Below are positions 42,721 through 51,964 of a stretch of 64,000 nucleotides of DNA, in pieces. A program made the translations under genes and the position numbers. Under the pieces are notes generated by a model. That model worked only from the letters and a program-made list of their open reading frames with translations, ran no database searches and had not been told where the DNA came from. This DNA comes from Hyphomonas sp. (GTDB taxonomy: Bacteria > Pseudomonadota > Alphaproteobacteria > Caulobacterales > Hyphomonadaceae): positions 1-64,000 of the forward strand of contig NZ_JALHLS010000006.1 of the NCBI RefSeq assembly GCF_022844445.1, in the 5' to 3' direction. How positions within the stretch are numbered: position 1 is the stretch's first letter; each line of letters begins with the position of its first letter.

Positions 42721-44958
42721 ATGAAACCTACACGAACATGGCGCGCCGCCATGGCCTCCTGCTGTGCCATTGCAATCCTCGCCCCCTTCGCACTCGCTCA
42801 GGATGCATCGACCGAAGATGCGGCGCTGAAGCTCAAGTCGGTCACCGTGACCGCGACGAAGCGCGAAGAAAACATCAAGGACGTTCCCGTCTCCCTGACG
42901 TCGCTCGATGAGTCCGCTCTCGCCACTTTCGGCCAGGCCGGCGAGGACATTCAGTTCCTCACTGCCCGGGTCCCCAGCCTGATCATCGAAACCTCGTATG
43001 GCCGCATCTTCCCGCGCCCCTATATCCGCGGCCTCGGCAATACGGATTTCGATTTCAATGCGTCCCAGCCCGTCTCGTTCATCTATGACGAGATTGTCTA
43101 TGAAAACCCTGTCCTGAAGGGCTTCCCCGTCTTCGACACCGCGCGCGTCGAAGTCCTGCGCGGGCCGCAGGGCACCCTGTTCGGCCGCAACACGCCGGCC
43201 GGCGCGCTGAAGTTTGAAAGCGTCAAGCCCGGCGACGAACTTGATGCCTATGCCCGTGCCTCCTACGGGACGTTCGGCACAGCCAATATCGAAGGCGCTG
43301 TCGGTGGACCGATCTCGGACCGCGTCTCTGTGCGCCTCGCCGGCGTCTTCCAGACGCGCGACGACTTTATCGAAACGGCCCTTCCTACAGGCGGCGCCGA
43401 TGCAGGTGGTTACGAGGACCTCGCCTGGCGCGCGCAGGTGAAGGTCGATGTCACCGACAATCTCACCTGGCTCGGAAACCTGCACGGCCGCACGCTCGAC
43501 GGCGGCCAGGTCTCATTCCAGGCCAACGCCTTCCAGACCGGCCAGTCCGGTCCTCGGCCCGGCTTTGACCGCGAAGTGAACTTTGCCGATGCGCAGATCT
43601 ACTCTACTCTCGAAACGGATGCCCTCGGCTTCACGTCGCGCGCCGACTGGGAGCTCTCAGCCGCCACGCTGACTTACCTCTTCGGCTACGAAACCGTTGA
43701 AACCTTCTCACGCGGCGATGTCGACGGCGGCGCCGGCGCCGCCTTCCTGCCGACCGGATCGGCGCCCGGGGTAATTCCGTTCCCGGCCGAGTCGGCCGAC
43801 GGGATCGATGATCACCAGCAGATTACCCACGAACTTCGCCTGTCGAACGGCGAAGACGCCGCCCTGCGCTGGACCGCTGGCCTTTACGCCTTCAATGAAG
43901 AGATCGACATCAGTTCGCGCAGCTATAACACGCTCGCAGGCGGCGCCGAAAACGGTACGGCCTTCCAGACCCAGGAAACGGACTCGATCGCCGTGTTCGG
44001 TAGCCTCGCCTATGACCTGACCGATCGGCTCACCGGCCAGGTCGGTCTTCGGTACACGGACGAAAGCAAGGACCTGACCGCCCGCCGCACGCTCTCGCCG
44101 TTCGGCGCGCCGAATATCAACCCGCCCACCGTCAGCGTCGGTGACGAACAGCTCTCGTGGGATGCCTCGCTCACCTATGCGGTGGACGACAACACTAACG
44201 TCTATGGCCGTATAGCCCGGGGTTTCCGTGCCCCGTCGATCCAGGGCCGCCTCGTTTTCGGCGACGCGATCACGACAGCCGATTCCGAAATCCTCGACAG
44301 CTATGAAGTGGGTGTCAAAACAACCCTGCTGGATGGCCGTCTCGACACCAACTTGGCTGCTTACACCTATACCGTTGAAGACTTGCAGCTCACCGCCATC
44401 GGCGGCGCCGGCAACTTCAACCAGCTGCTGAACGCCGAAGAAGGCAAGGGCTACGGCTTTGAAGCCGACATCCGCGCCCTGCTTACCGAAAGCCTCGCCT
44501 TCAGCGCGGGCCTTTCCTACAATAACACCGAGATCGATGATGCAGGTCTCACGGCCGGCATCTGCGGCTCGCCCTGCACCGTGCTCAACCCGATAGATCC
44601 GGTCACCGGCGGCGCCCTGATCGACGGCAACCCGTTCCCGCAAGCGCCGGAATGGATCGCCAATTTCGCGTTTGACTATTCGCGCGACTGGCGCGGCGGC
44701 GAGGTCTTCGCTTCCACCGACTGGTCGTTCCGTTCCGACTCGAACATTTTCCTGTACGAATCGACGGAGTTCACCGCCGAAGGGCGCTGGGAGGGCGGCG
44801 CGGCGCTCGGCTACCGCAAGGGGCCCTGGTCGGCGAAAGCCTTCGTCCGCAACCTGACCGACGAAGTCGGCACGGTTTCGGCAATCGACTTCAACAACCT
44901 GTCCGGCATCTTCAACCAGCCTCGCATCTACGGCATCGAACTCGGCTGGTCCCTGTAA
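42721..44958 (+). CDS. TonB-dependent outer membrane receptor
   Basis: A 745-residue receptor with a signal peptide (CAIAILAPFALAQ), a TonB box region (LKSVTVTATKREEN), the plug domain (NIKDVPVSLTSLDESAL, RPYIRGLGNTDF, RVEVLRGPQGTLFGRNTPAG) and a beta-barrel (repeated strands such as DRVSVRLAGVFQTRDD and NTNVYGRIARGFRAPS) ending GIELGWSL. It imports siderophores, vitamins, sugars or aromatic compounds with energy from TonB; the substrate cannot be read. It is followed by a hairpin and then ttcA. Confidence 0.95.
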   Translation: MKPTRTWRAAMASCCAIAILAPFALAQDASTEDAALKLKSVTVTATKREENIKDVPVSLTSLDESALATFGQAGEDIQFLTARVPSLIIETSYGRIFPRPYIRGLGNTDFDFNASQPVSFIYDEIVYENPVLKGFPVFDTARVEVLRGPQGTLFGRNTPAGALKFESVKPGDELDAYARASYGTFGTANIEGAVGGPISDRVSVRLAGVFQTRDDFIETALPTGGADAGGYEDLAWRAQVKVDVTDNLTWLGNLHGRTLDGGQVSFQANAFQTGQSGPRPGFDREVNFADAQIYSTLETDALGFTSRADWELSAATLTYLFGYETVETFSRGDVDGGAGAAFLPTGSAPGVIPFPAESADGIDDHQQITHELRLSNGEDAALRWTAGLYAFNEEIDISSRSYNTLAGGAENGTAFQTQETDSIAVFGSLAYDLTDRLTGQVGLRYTDESKDLTARRTLSPFGAPNINPPTVSVGDEQLSWDASLTYAVDDNTNVYGRIARGFRAPSIQGRLVFGDAITTADSEILDSYEVGVKTTLLDGRLDTNLAAYTYTVEDLQLTAIGGAGNFNQLLNAEEGKGYGFEADIRALLTESLAFSAGLSYNNTEIDDAGLTAGICGSPCTVLNPIDPVTGGALIDGNPFPQAPEWIANFAFDYSRDWRGGEVFASTDWSFRSDSNIFLYESTEFTAEGRWEGGAALGYRKGPWSAKAFVRNLTDEVGTVSAIDFNNLSGIFNQPRIYGIELGWSL

Positions 44959-44969
44959 TACTAGGCATC

Positions 44970-44998
44970 CCTCCTCTCCCACTGTGTGGGAGAGGAGG
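44970..44998. other. 12-bp perfect hairpin after the TonB receptor gene
   Basis: CCTCCTCTCCCA (44970-44981) and TGGGAGAGGAGG (44987-44998) pair perfectly around a 5-base loop. There is no T-run after it, so it resembles a repeated REP-like hairpin or mRNA-stabilising stem more than a standard terminator. Confidence 0.55.
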
Positions 44999-45132
44999 AC
45001 CCCATTGCGAAGCAATGGAAGATGGCAGGCTTTGCTCAGAAACAGGGCAAGCCATCAGTCTGCGCCAGCAGCAGCGGCTGCGTGCAACCTCCTGCCCTTG
45101 CTGACCAACCCCGCCCGTGGCAAATCCCCGGC

Positions 45133-46017
45133 ATGGCCGATACCTTCGCCCCCTCGCCCAGCCTGTTCGCGGACGCGCCAGATTCCGTGAGCTTCAAGAA
45201 GCTGCGCAAGCGCCTCGTGCGCGGGGCGCTGGAAGTGATCGACACCTACGGTCTCGTCGACCGCCGCGCCATCGAGGCCAGCGATAAACGGCGCCCGAAA
45301 TGGCTCGTCTGCCTCTCCGGCGGCAAGGACTCCTACGGCCTCCTTGCGGTCCTGCTTGACCTGCAATGGCAAGGCGCCCTGCCGGTGGACCTGATTGCCT
45401 GCAACCTTGACCAGGGCCAACCTGGTTTTCCGAAACACGTCCTTCCGGACTGGCTCGCCAAGGTCGGCGTGCCGCACCGGATCATCACCGAAGACACCTA
45501 TTCGATCGTCACCGAAAAGGTCGAAGCCGGGCGAACCTATTGCTCCATGTGCTCGCGCCTGCGCCGCGGCATCCTCTACCGCGTCGCGCGCGAAGAAGGC
45601 TGCGAGGCGATCGTGCTCGGCCATCACCGGGATGACGCGCTTGAGACCTTCATGATGAATTTCGTGCATGGCGGCCGCCTTGCCGCGATGCCGCCGAAAC
45701 TCCTGAACGATGAGGGCGACGTGATGGTCTTCCGTCCTCTGATCACCTCGGCGGAGTCCGACCTTGCGAAGTTCGCCGAGGCGATGAACTTCCCGATTAT
45801 CCCCTGCAATCTCTGCGGCAGCCAGGACGGCCTGCAGCGCGTGGCGATGAAACACCTGCTCGACGAATGGGAACGCAAGAAGCCAGGCGTGCGCCAGGTC
45901 ATGGCCCGCGCGCTCGCGAATGTCCGCCCGAGCCATCTGCACGACCCGCAAGTCTTCGATTTCGCCGGCCTCGCGCTCGGCGCGGCCGGCGAGGACGATC
46001 CCAACGTGCCGTTCTGA
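45133..46017 (+). CDS. ttcA: tRNA 2-thiocytidine biosynthesis protein TtcA
   Basis: TtcA thiolates cytidine-32 of tRNA with an ATP-pyrophosphatase domain and a [4Fe-4S] cluster. The 294-residue protein has the PP-loop SGGKDS at 62-67, C137-x2-C140 in [12 protein letters not shown], and the pair C225-x2-C228 in [23 protein letters not shown] is the signature block. The start at 45133 was chosen for family length; the reading frame stays open upstream. Its stop is at the end of the PepSY pseudogene on the other strand. Confidence 0.96.
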   Translation: MADTFAPSPSLFADAPDSVSFKKLRKRLVRGALEVIDTYGLVDRRAIEASDKRRPKWLVCLSGGKDSYGLLAVLLDLQWQGALPVDLIACNLDQGQPGFPKHVLPDWLAKVGVPHRIITEDTYSIVTEKVEAGRTYCSMCSRLRRGILYRVAREEGCEAIVLGHHRDDALETFMMNFVHGGRLAAMPPKLLNDEGDVMVFRPLITSAESDLAKFAEAMNFPIIPCNLCGSQDGLQRVAMKHLLDEWERKKPGVRQVMARALANVRPSHLHDPQVFDFAGLALGAAGEDDPNVPF

Positions 46018-46722
46018 CCAATTCAGCAGGCGCCTCTTCAGCAGCCGGTCGATGACCAGCCAGATCCCGGCGAGCGACAGCACCAGCGCGCCGAACGAGA
46101 ACAGCTTCATCCACCAGGACGAAATCGTCTCGCGGCTCGTCCAGTCCATGATGTGCAGGCTCCCGGAAAGGTCAAAAGCGCGCCACCAGTCCGTGCGGAC
46201 GGCGGCAATCTCGCCGACCTGCGGGTCGATCCAGAAGGTCGCCCTGTCGGCGCCTTCGAACTCGGCGCGCCACATCGGCCGGCCGGCGCCGCGGCCGGCT
46301 TCAGGCGGTGTTTCATCAACAAGCCTAAGCCCGGTTAGCCTGCCCTCGCCCGCTCAGCCGGCCTCGGCCATCTGGCGGGCATCGGCGTCCGAAACCGGAG
46401 TCAGCGGTTGGCCCGTCGCACAATCGAGCATCACCTTGCCGGAATGGGTCTCCGCCTCCCAGACCGGGCGGCCGAGCCAGGGCTTCACCTTCAGCGCCAT
46501 CACCGGCTCACCCGTCGCGGCGAGGATCCCATCCATGGGCGCGGCGCTGGCGGGCAGCTCCGCGAAGGTCGCATGCGCACTGCTGCGCAGATGTTCGCCG
46601 CGCACTTGCTCGATCGGACGCAGGAAAAAAAGGCCGGACGCGGCCCAGAGAACAAATTGCGCGCCAAGGATCAGGCCCAACACATTGTGTAGCCGACGGA
46701 AGAAATGCGTCAGCCGGTTCAC
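46018..46722 (-). pseudogene. PepSY-domain membrane protein, interrupted by an in-frame TGA
   Basis: The first 122 codons (46354-46722) give an N-terminal membrane helix (LHNVLGLILGAQFVLWAASG) and a PepSY region ending DARQMAEAG before TGA at 46354-46356. The same frame continues after the stop with GRLTGLRLVDETPPEAGR, MWRAEFEGADRATFWIDP, a second PepSY-like unit, and the C-terminal helix LFSFGALVLSLAGIWLVIDR. So a gene of about 235 codons is split by one nonsense codon. It also lacks its own stop: the frame runs on antisense to ttcA to 45055. Confidence 0.8.
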
Positions 46723-46782
46723 TCACGCCCCCTCGGAATACGGCGCTACGGATGCCGAAATCCCAGCACGTGGGCAAGACTG

Positions 46783-47493
46783 CTACTCGCCGCCGCTCTC
46801 CAGGTTCAACGTGTACGGAATGAAAATCTCCAGCTCCAGCGGACCGGAAGGCTGGGTGATGATCCGGCTTTCGAGCCCGGTAAGCGTGACCTTGGCCGGT
46901 GCAAAGCTTGTTTTCAGGGCAGCGACCTCGGCGGCAATATCGGCAACCAGATCGGCGCGGTGTTTGGCGACGTCGCGGGCGCCAATGAACTGGTTGTCGC
47001 CGAGATAGGCTTCGGAGCGGCCGGCCATCTCGATCGACGCAACGAAAGCCTGCGCCCGCTTCATCAGCGCCTCGAACGATTCATCGGCCTTCGTGTCGAC
47101 GCTCAATGTCAACGTGAATCGGCCGGTGCCGGAATAGTCGTTCGTGTAAACGTCCGTGAACAGAACGGTGTCGATATCCGCCGTGGACTGGCCAAGCGTG
47201 CCGCCGACAAGATTGATGCCGTCAGTCTTCGCCGCCTTGGCTTTGAGGCGATTGAACATCGTCTCCAGTTCCTTGGCGCGCTCGCCGGTGTCGCGCGTGG
47301 CGCTCTGGAAAGTCAGCGCCACGAGCAGGAAGTCTGCCGGTATCTGCCGGTAGACGGCGGGGGCGCTCTGCCGCTCGCTCTCCTCGACGCGGTTGGCGGT
47401 GACAATCATCCGCTCCATGTCCTGCGCCAGGGCGGGCGCAGCCGGGATCGCAGCTATCAGAGACAGGGCAACTAACGCAGACTTGAAACGCAT
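46783..47493 (-). CDS. Exported protein of unknown function
   Basis: A 236-residue protein with a signal peptide (LSLIAAIPAAPALAQ). The mature start ERMIVTANRVEESERQSAP looks like a TonB receptor plug entry, but the rest does not: it has alternating beta strands and helices (DFLLVALTFQSATRDT, RAKELETMFNRLKAKA, TGRFTLTLSVDTKADE). The general plan (strand, long helix, strand) recalls SIMPL-type periplasmic proteins; this is weak. It is upstream of the PepSY pseudogene on the same strand. Confidence 0.6.
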   Translation of the reverse strand: MRFKSALVALSLIAAIPAAPALAQDMERMIVTANRVEESERQSAPAVYRQIPADFLLVALTFQSATRDTGERAKELETMFNRLKAKAAKTDGINLVGGTLGQSTADIDTVLFTDVYTNDYSGTGRFTLTLSVDTKADESFEALMKRAQAFVASIEMAGRSEAYLGDNQFIGARDVAKHRADLVADIAAEVAALKTSFAPAKVTLTGLESRIITQPSGPLELEIFIPYTLNLESGGE

Positions 47494-47548
47494 GGCACGG
47501 GTCCTTCCTTGAAGCGGCGAGCGTCTGCCTGTGGCAGGCCGGTGTCAA

Positions 47549-47564
47549 TCCGGACGTATCCGGA
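47549..47564. promoter_or_regulatory. Candidate TetR operator
   Basis: TCCGGA-CGTA-TCCGGA is an inverted repeat of two 6-base palindromes, ending 14 bp before a -35 element and 48 bp before the tetR start. TetR regulators bind short dyads of this size next to their own promoters. Confidence 0.5.
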
Positions 47565-47577
47565 CAAGTTTCCAGGC

Positions 47578-47605
47578 TTGACGCAGGGTAGATTTTATTT
47601 ATTAT
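47578..47605 (+). promoter_or_regulatory. Strong promoter that likely gives a leaderless tetR transcript
   Basis: TTGACG (47578-47583), a 16-base spacer, and TATTAT (47600-47605). With transcription beginning about 7 bases after the -10 element, the first base of the message would be at or next to the ATG at 47613; no ribosome site is present before that ATG. Confidence 0.6.
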
Positions 47606-47612
47606 CACGGTT

Positions 47613-48185
47613 ATGCCAAAAATTGTTGACCATGACGAACGCCGACGCGCCCTTGCCAGCGCTGCTGCCGAAGCAGTTGCCCGGAGCGGGCTGGATGAGG
47701 TTAAGCTGTCGGACATCGCCCGCGCCGCAGGCGTGACGACCGGAGCCCTGGCCCACTATTTTCCGGACAAGGACGCCTTGCTGGCAGCCGCGCTGGAGGA
47801 AATCTGCGCCCGCCTCGCTGAGCGGATCGACTCGGTCGGCACGGGCCTCAGGCTCGAGGATTTTGCCGACGCGCTGCCGCTGGATGATGCGGGGCGGAGC
47901 GCCTGGCGCGTCTGGCTCGCCTATTGGGGCCGCGCGCCTTTCTCTGAAAGTTTGCGGGCGATCCACCAGCAATACTACCTCGAGATTGAGACGGCGCTGA
48001 GCGAGCGCTTCGCGGCGGTTTCGAAGACGCCCCGCGTCGTGGCCTGCGCAGTCATCGCTGCGGTCGACGGCGTCGGCACGCGCGCGACCCTGGAGCCGGA
48101 CAGCTGGCCGCCGGAGCGCCAGAAAGCTCAGCTCGCCGCCTTGCTCGGCCCCCTGTTTGCCAGCCTGAAACCCAAACCTGCCTGA
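47613..48185 (+). CDS. TetR-family regulator
   Basis: A 190-residue protein. The helix-turn-helix is RRRALASAAAEAVARSGLDEVKLSDIARAAGVTTGALAHYFPDKDALL-like (residues ~9-56), followed by a helical ligand domain (WRVWLAYWGRAPFSESL, VAAVDGVGTRATLEP). It is the first gene of a run with the phytanoyl-CoA dioxygenase gene (12-base gap) and the VOC gene. It probably represses this run through the TCCGGA dyad upstream. Confidence 0.92.
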   Translation: MPKIVDHDERRRALASAAAEAVARSGLDEVKLSDIARAAGVTTGALAHYFPDKDALLAAALEEICARLAERIDSVGTGLRLEDFADALPLDDAGRSAWRVWLAYWGRAPFSESLRAIHQQYYLEIETALSERFAAVSKTPRVVACAVIAAVDGVGTRATLEPDSWPPERQKAQLAALLGPLFASLKPKPA

Positions 48186-48197
48186 AGGAGGCCCGCC

Positions 48198-49088
48198 ATG
48201 CCCAGCCTGAAACACCTTCCCGCAACTGCCACCTGTGACGAGGTGATGAAGATTCTGGCGGAGGATGCCGCCGTGATCATCGACGGCCTGATGACGCCCG
48301 AACTTCTTGCCCGTGTGCGGACGGAAATCATGCCCTATGTGGAGGCAACGCCCCATGGCCGGGACGATTTCACCGGGCGACTGACGACGCGCACCGGCGC
48401 TCTCGTCGCGCGCTCACCGGCATGCCGCGACCTGGTGATGGATCCGCTGGTGAACGCCGCGACGGGCGCTTTCCTCGCGCCCTTCTGCGACCGCTACCAG
48501 CTGCACCTGACGCAGGTGATCCGCATCAAGCCGGGACAGGGCGCGCAGGTGCTGCACCGCGACCGCCTCGCCTGGGGCGGCTACCTGCAACGCAGCATCG
48601 AGCCGCAGCTGAACATGATCTGGGCCGTGACGGATTTCACCCGGGAGAACGGCGCAACGCGCGTCGTGCCCGGCAGCCATCTCTGGGAAGACGGGCGCGG
48701 CGCGCACGAGGATGAGACCACTTATGCCGAGATGAAGGCCGGGTCAGTCATCTTGTATACCGGCTCGGTGATCCATTCGGGCGGCGCGAACGTCTCGAAC
48801 GCTGATCGCGTCGGCATCAATATCACCTACTCGCTCGGCTGGTTGCGGCAGGAGGAGAACCAGTATCTCTCCTGCCCGCCGGAAATCGCCGCGAGGTTGT
48901 CGCCGGAGCTGCAGCGCCTGATCGGCTATTCGATGGGCAGTTATGCGCTCGGCTATTTCTCCCCGCCGCTTGCGCCCGGACTGGGTCCGGAAATCGTGCC
49001 GCCGGAAACGCTGTTCTCCGGCGAAGTGAAAGGCTGGGGTGATGATCTGTATGCGAAGGTTTCACAGCGTGCGGCCACCTCATCCTGA
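48198..49088 (+). CDS. Phytanoyl-CoA dioxygenase (PhyH) family enzyme
   Basis: A 296-residue Fe(II)/2-oxoglutarate oxygenase. The metal H-x-D is in LHRDRLAWGG and the distal His in TGSVIHSGGANVS, with the 2-oxoglutarate Arg in ADRVGINITYSLGW (R after the last His). Blocks NGATRVVPGSHLW and YSMGSYALGYFSPP are also typical. The family hydroxylates fatty acyl or other hydrophobic substrates. AAGGAGG precedes the start; the TetR gene ends 12 bases upstream. Confidence 0.93.
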   Translation: MPSLKHLPATATCDEVMKILAEDAAVIIDGLMTPELLARVRTEIMPYVEATPHGRDDFTGRLTTRTGALVARSPACRDLVMDPLVNAATGAFLAPFCDRYQLHLTQVIRIKPGQGAQVLHRDRLAWGGYLQRSIEPQLNMIWAVTDFTRENGATRVVPGSHLWEDGRGAHEDETTYAEMKAGSVILYTGSVIHSGGANVSNADRVGINITYSLGWLRQEENQYLSCPPEIAARLSPELQRLIGYSMGSYALGYFSPPLAPGLGPEIVPPETLFSGEVKGWGDDLYAKVSQRAATSS

Positions 49089-49110
49089 CACGCCAGATCA
49101 AGGAGCAGGC

Positions 49111-49623
49111 ATGCCAAACCGGACGATCAAGATGATACCGCGCACCGCAGGCCGCGTCTTTCTGGCCGCTGCGATCTGGACAGTCGCGTCTTGCGCCTCC
49201 GCCCGCGACACCCGCCCCGAAATACAGGACAAGGCACAGGAAACAATGCCGATGACACCGGCCATGACCTATTTCGAGATTCCTGTCACCGACATGGACA
49301 GGGCCGTCCAGTTCTATGCTTCCGTATTCGGCGTATCCCTGACCCGTGAAATCATCGACGGTTACGACATGGCCCTATTTCCACCTGCGCAAAACGGTCT
49401 CGGCGCGAGCGGCGCGCTGGCCAAGGGCGATGTTTATGTCCCGTCGAAGACAGGGGCGATCCTTTATTTCCGCGTCGCCTCAATTGACCATGTCCTTGCC
49501 CGGGCGACCGCTGCCGGCACGCGCATACTCTATCCAAAGAAAGACATAGGCGATCTCGGCTATGTGGCCGAGTTCGAAGACAGCGAAGGCAACCGGATCG
49601 CCCTGACTGAGCAGAAGCCGTGA
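49111..49623 (+). CDS. VOC-family protein with lipoprotein-like signal
   Basis: A 170-residue protein. The N-terminus IPRTAGRVFLAAAIWTVASC is a lipoprotein-type signal, then a charged linker leads into a VOC unit: TYFEIPVTDMDRAVQFYASV, VSLTREIIDGYDMALFP, GAILYFRVASIDHVLA and YVAEFEDSEGNRIALTEQ. AGGAG precedes 49111, but a second site (AGGA) precedes an in-frame ATG at 49249, which would give a cytosolic VOC protein. It ends the TetR-PhyH run. Substrate unknown. Confidence 0.8.
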   Translation: MPNRTIKMIPRTAGRVFLAAAIWTVASCASARDTRPEIQDKAQETMPMTPAMTYFEIPVTDMDRAVQFYASVFGVSLTREIIDGYDMALFPPAQNGLGASGALAKGDVYVPSKTGAILYFRVASIDHVLARATAAGTRILYPKKDIGDLGYVAEFEDSEGNRIALTEQKP

Positions 49624-49697
49624 CGCAGCGCTACTGACAAGAAAGCGCGCGGAGGTTTCCCGCCGCGCGCCCTCATGTCTTCAATCCGTAGCCGGAC

Positions 49698-50999
49698 TTA
49701 CTTGCGCCAGATGGCCGCGAGGGAGGGGTCTTCGACGCCGCCTTCATACTTGCGCAGTTCATGGCGGCCGACGACCATGTGGTGGACTTCGTCCGGACCG
49801 TCAGCGAGGCGCAGGGTGCGCTGGCTGGCATACATGCGGGCAAGCGGGGTCCATTGCGAAACGCCGGTCGCGCCATGGATCTGGATCGCCTGGTCGATGA
49901 TCTGGCAGACGCGCTCAGGCACCATGGCTTTCACCATCGAGATCCAGATGCGGGCTTCCTTGTTGCCGAGGACGTCCATCGCCTTGGCCGCTTTCAGCAC
50001 CATCATGCGCATGGCTTCGATCTCGATACGGGCGCGGGAGATGATCTCGGTATTGCCGCCGAGCTTGGCCAACGGCTTACCGAAGGCTTCGCGGCTGAGG
50101 CCGCGGATGCACATCAGGTCAAGCGCGCGTTCAGCCTGGCCGATTGAGCGCATGCAGTGGTGGATACGGCCCGGGCCGAGGCGCAGCTGCGAGATCTCGA
50201 AGCCGCGGCCTTCGCCGAGCAGCATGTTTTCCTTCGGCACACGCACGTTCGTGAAACGCAGGTGCATGTGGCCGTGAGGGGCGTCCGGCTCGCCGAAGAC
50301 GTGCATCGGGCCAACGATCTCGACACCCGGATGGGGCAGCGGGACAAGGACTTGCGACTGCTGGCGGTTCACGTCCGGGCCGTTGTTGGAGCGGCACATC
50401 ACGATCATGATGCGGCAGCGCGGATCGCCGGCGCCGGAGGCGTAGTATTTCTCGCCGTTCAGCACATACTCGTCACCGTCGAGTTCGCATTTCATCGAGA
50501 CGTTCTTGGCGTCCGATGAGGCCATGTGCGGCTCGGTCATCACATAGGCAGAGCGGATCTTGCCTTCGAGCAGCGGCTTCAGCCACTTTTCCTTCTGGGC
50601 GGGGGTGCCGACGCGCTCGAGCACTTCCATGTTGCCGGTGTCCGGCGCCGAGCAGTTCATCGTCTCCGACGCCATCGGGTTCTTGCCAAGCTCGGCGGCG
50701 ATGTAAGCATAGTCGAGGTTCGACAGGCCTTCGCCGGTTTCGGCGTCCGGCAGGAAGAAGTTCCAGAGACCCTGCTTCTTGGCTTCGTCCTTGGCTTTCT
50801 CGAGGCACTCGAGCTGGCCGGGGGCGTAGGTCCAGATGTTCTTGTTGCCTTCCCCGAGGCGGTGGAACTCGACGCTCATCGGGTTCACGGTCTCGGCAAT
50901 AAACTTCACCACATGGTCGTAAAGCGGGCGAACCGCCTCCGACATGCGAAGGTCATTCAGGTCGGCGGGTTCTGCGCCGGTGCGTTGGGTGTCAGGCAT
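49698..50999 (-). CDS. Acyl-CoA dehydrogenase
   Basis: A 433-residue flavoprotein of the acyl-CoA dehydrogenase family. It shows the N-terminal helical domain, YVMTEPHMASSDA (FAD-contact region), LNGEKYYASGAGDPRC, and the C-terminal four-helix domain with LGPGRIHHCMRSIG, REAFGKPLAKLGGN and QIHGATGVSQWTPLARMY. The usual catalytic Glu region is replaced by ADGPDEVHHMVVGR in the C-terminus, as in the FadE9/ACAD11-like branch, so the Glu may be the E of DEVH. It oxidises fatty acyl-CoA to enoyl-CoA. The start at 50999 fits the family. Confidence 0.93.
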   Translation of the reverse strand: MPDTQRTGAEPADLNDLRMSEAVRPLYDHVVKFIAETVNPMSVEFHRLGEGNKNIWTYAPGQLECLEKAKDEAKKQGLWNFFLPDAETGEGLSNLDYAYIAAELGKNPMASETMNCSAPDTGNMEVLERVGTPAQKEKWLKPLLEGKIRSAYVMTEPHMASSDAKNVSMKCELDGDEYVLNGEKYYASGAGDPRCRIMIVMCRSNNGPDVNRQQSQVLVPLPHPGVEIVGPMHVFGEPDAPHGHMHLRFTNVRVPKENMLLGEGRGFEISQLRLGPGRIHHCMRSIGQAERALDLMCIRGLSREAFGKPLAKLGGNTEIISRARIEIEAMRMMVLKAAKAMDVLGNKEARIWISMVKAMVPERVCQIIDQAIQIHGATGVSQWTPLARMYASQRTLRLADGPDEVHHMVVGRHELRKYEGGVEDPSLAAIWRK

Positions 51000-51129
51000 G
51001 GGTCTGTTTCCTCTCCGAGGGTTCATATTTTCTGCTGTTCTTGGACGCCAGCGTACCTGACGCGCCGGGGGGCGCGCAAATTCTTTCTGGCTCTCGCGCT
51101 GGCGAAGGGACTCGGCTAAGGCGCTGGAT

Positions 51130-51876
51130 ATGAGCTTTGCCTCGGCGTTCGTGATCCTTGTGACTGTGCTGGTCACCGCCTTCATTTCCGGCATATTCGG
51201 CATGGCCGGCGGGCTGATCCTGATGGGCGTCCTTGCCGCGATGCTGCCCGTCGCGACCGCAATGGTCGTTCACGGCGCCGTGCAAATGGTCTCCAACGGC
51301 TATCGCGCTTTCCTTTGGCGCCAGTACATCGACTGGCGCGTGTTCCGCCGCTACGCCCTTGGCGCAGTTGCGGGTTTTTTCGTTCTCATGGCCATTTCCT
51401 GGCGCCCGGAGGCCCGCGCGGTCTACCTGTTCCTCGCCGCCACCGCGATGCTCGTCTGGCTGCCGAAGGGCTGGATCCGCCTGGACATACTCAAGCGAGG
51501 CCAAGCGGAACTGGCGGGTTTTGCCGTGCAGGCCCTGAATACGCTGGGGGGCGTTGCCGGGCCCTTGCTCGATATCTTTTTTGTCACGACTGATATGGAC
51601 CGGCGCGCGATCGTGGCTACCAAGTCGGTAACGCAGGTGCTCGCCCATCTTGTGAAGATCGTGTTCTGGAGCGTTCCGGTTATTGCCGCCGCTGGCGGGG
51701 CTTCCATTCCGCCCGTCTGGTTTTTTGCGCTGGCGGTCCCGCTCTCGATGCTCGGAACGACTCTCGGCGGCAAGCTGCTCGAGCGCATGAGTGATGTCGA
51801 CTTCAAGCGGGCGATGAAATGGCTGGTCACCGCGATTGGCGCGGCGATGTTGCTGAAGTCGGCGGGATGGCTGTAG
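51130..51876 (+). CDS. TSUP-family membrane transporter (TauE/SafE)
   Basis: A 248-residue protein with about eight hydrophobic segments and the two TSUP half motifs: FISGIFGMAGGLILMGVLAAMLP near the start and LNTLGGVAGPLLDIFFVTT in the second half. TSUP proteins move sulfite, sulfoacetate or other organic anions out of or into the cell. It is divergent from the acyl-CoA dehydrogenase gene, with 130 bases between. Confidence 0.9.
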   Translation: MSFASAFVILVTVLVTAFISGIFGMAGGLILMGVLAAMLPVATAMVVHGAVQMVSNGYRAFLWRQYIDWRVFRRYALGAVAGFFVLMAISWRPEARAVYLFLAATAMLVWLPKGWIRLDILKRGQAELAGFAVQALNTLGGVAGPLLDIFFVTTDMDRRAIVATKSVTQVLAHLVKIVFWSVPVIAAAGGASIPPVWFFALAVPLSMLGTTLGGKLLERMSDVDFKRAMKWLVTAIGAAMLLKSAGWL

Positions 51877-51964
51877 CACGGCGGGCATGCGCAAGGTCTC
51901 CACTTCTGCGCGATGCAATGCCCCAGTATCGACTATTCGGCTACTTTATTCTATGAAACTCAAT

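Noticed and set aside
45055-46275. Long open frame (406 codons) antisense to ttcA
   Set aside because: Only its first ~85 codons (46018-46275) are protein-like and belong to the broken PepSY gene; the rest mirrors ttcA and is a by-product of GC-rich codon use.
46354-46356. TGA read as selenocysteine in the PepSY protein
   Set aside because: PepSY proteins have no known selenocysteine, the position is not a conserved Cys, and no stem-loop of the SECIS type was seen right after the codon.
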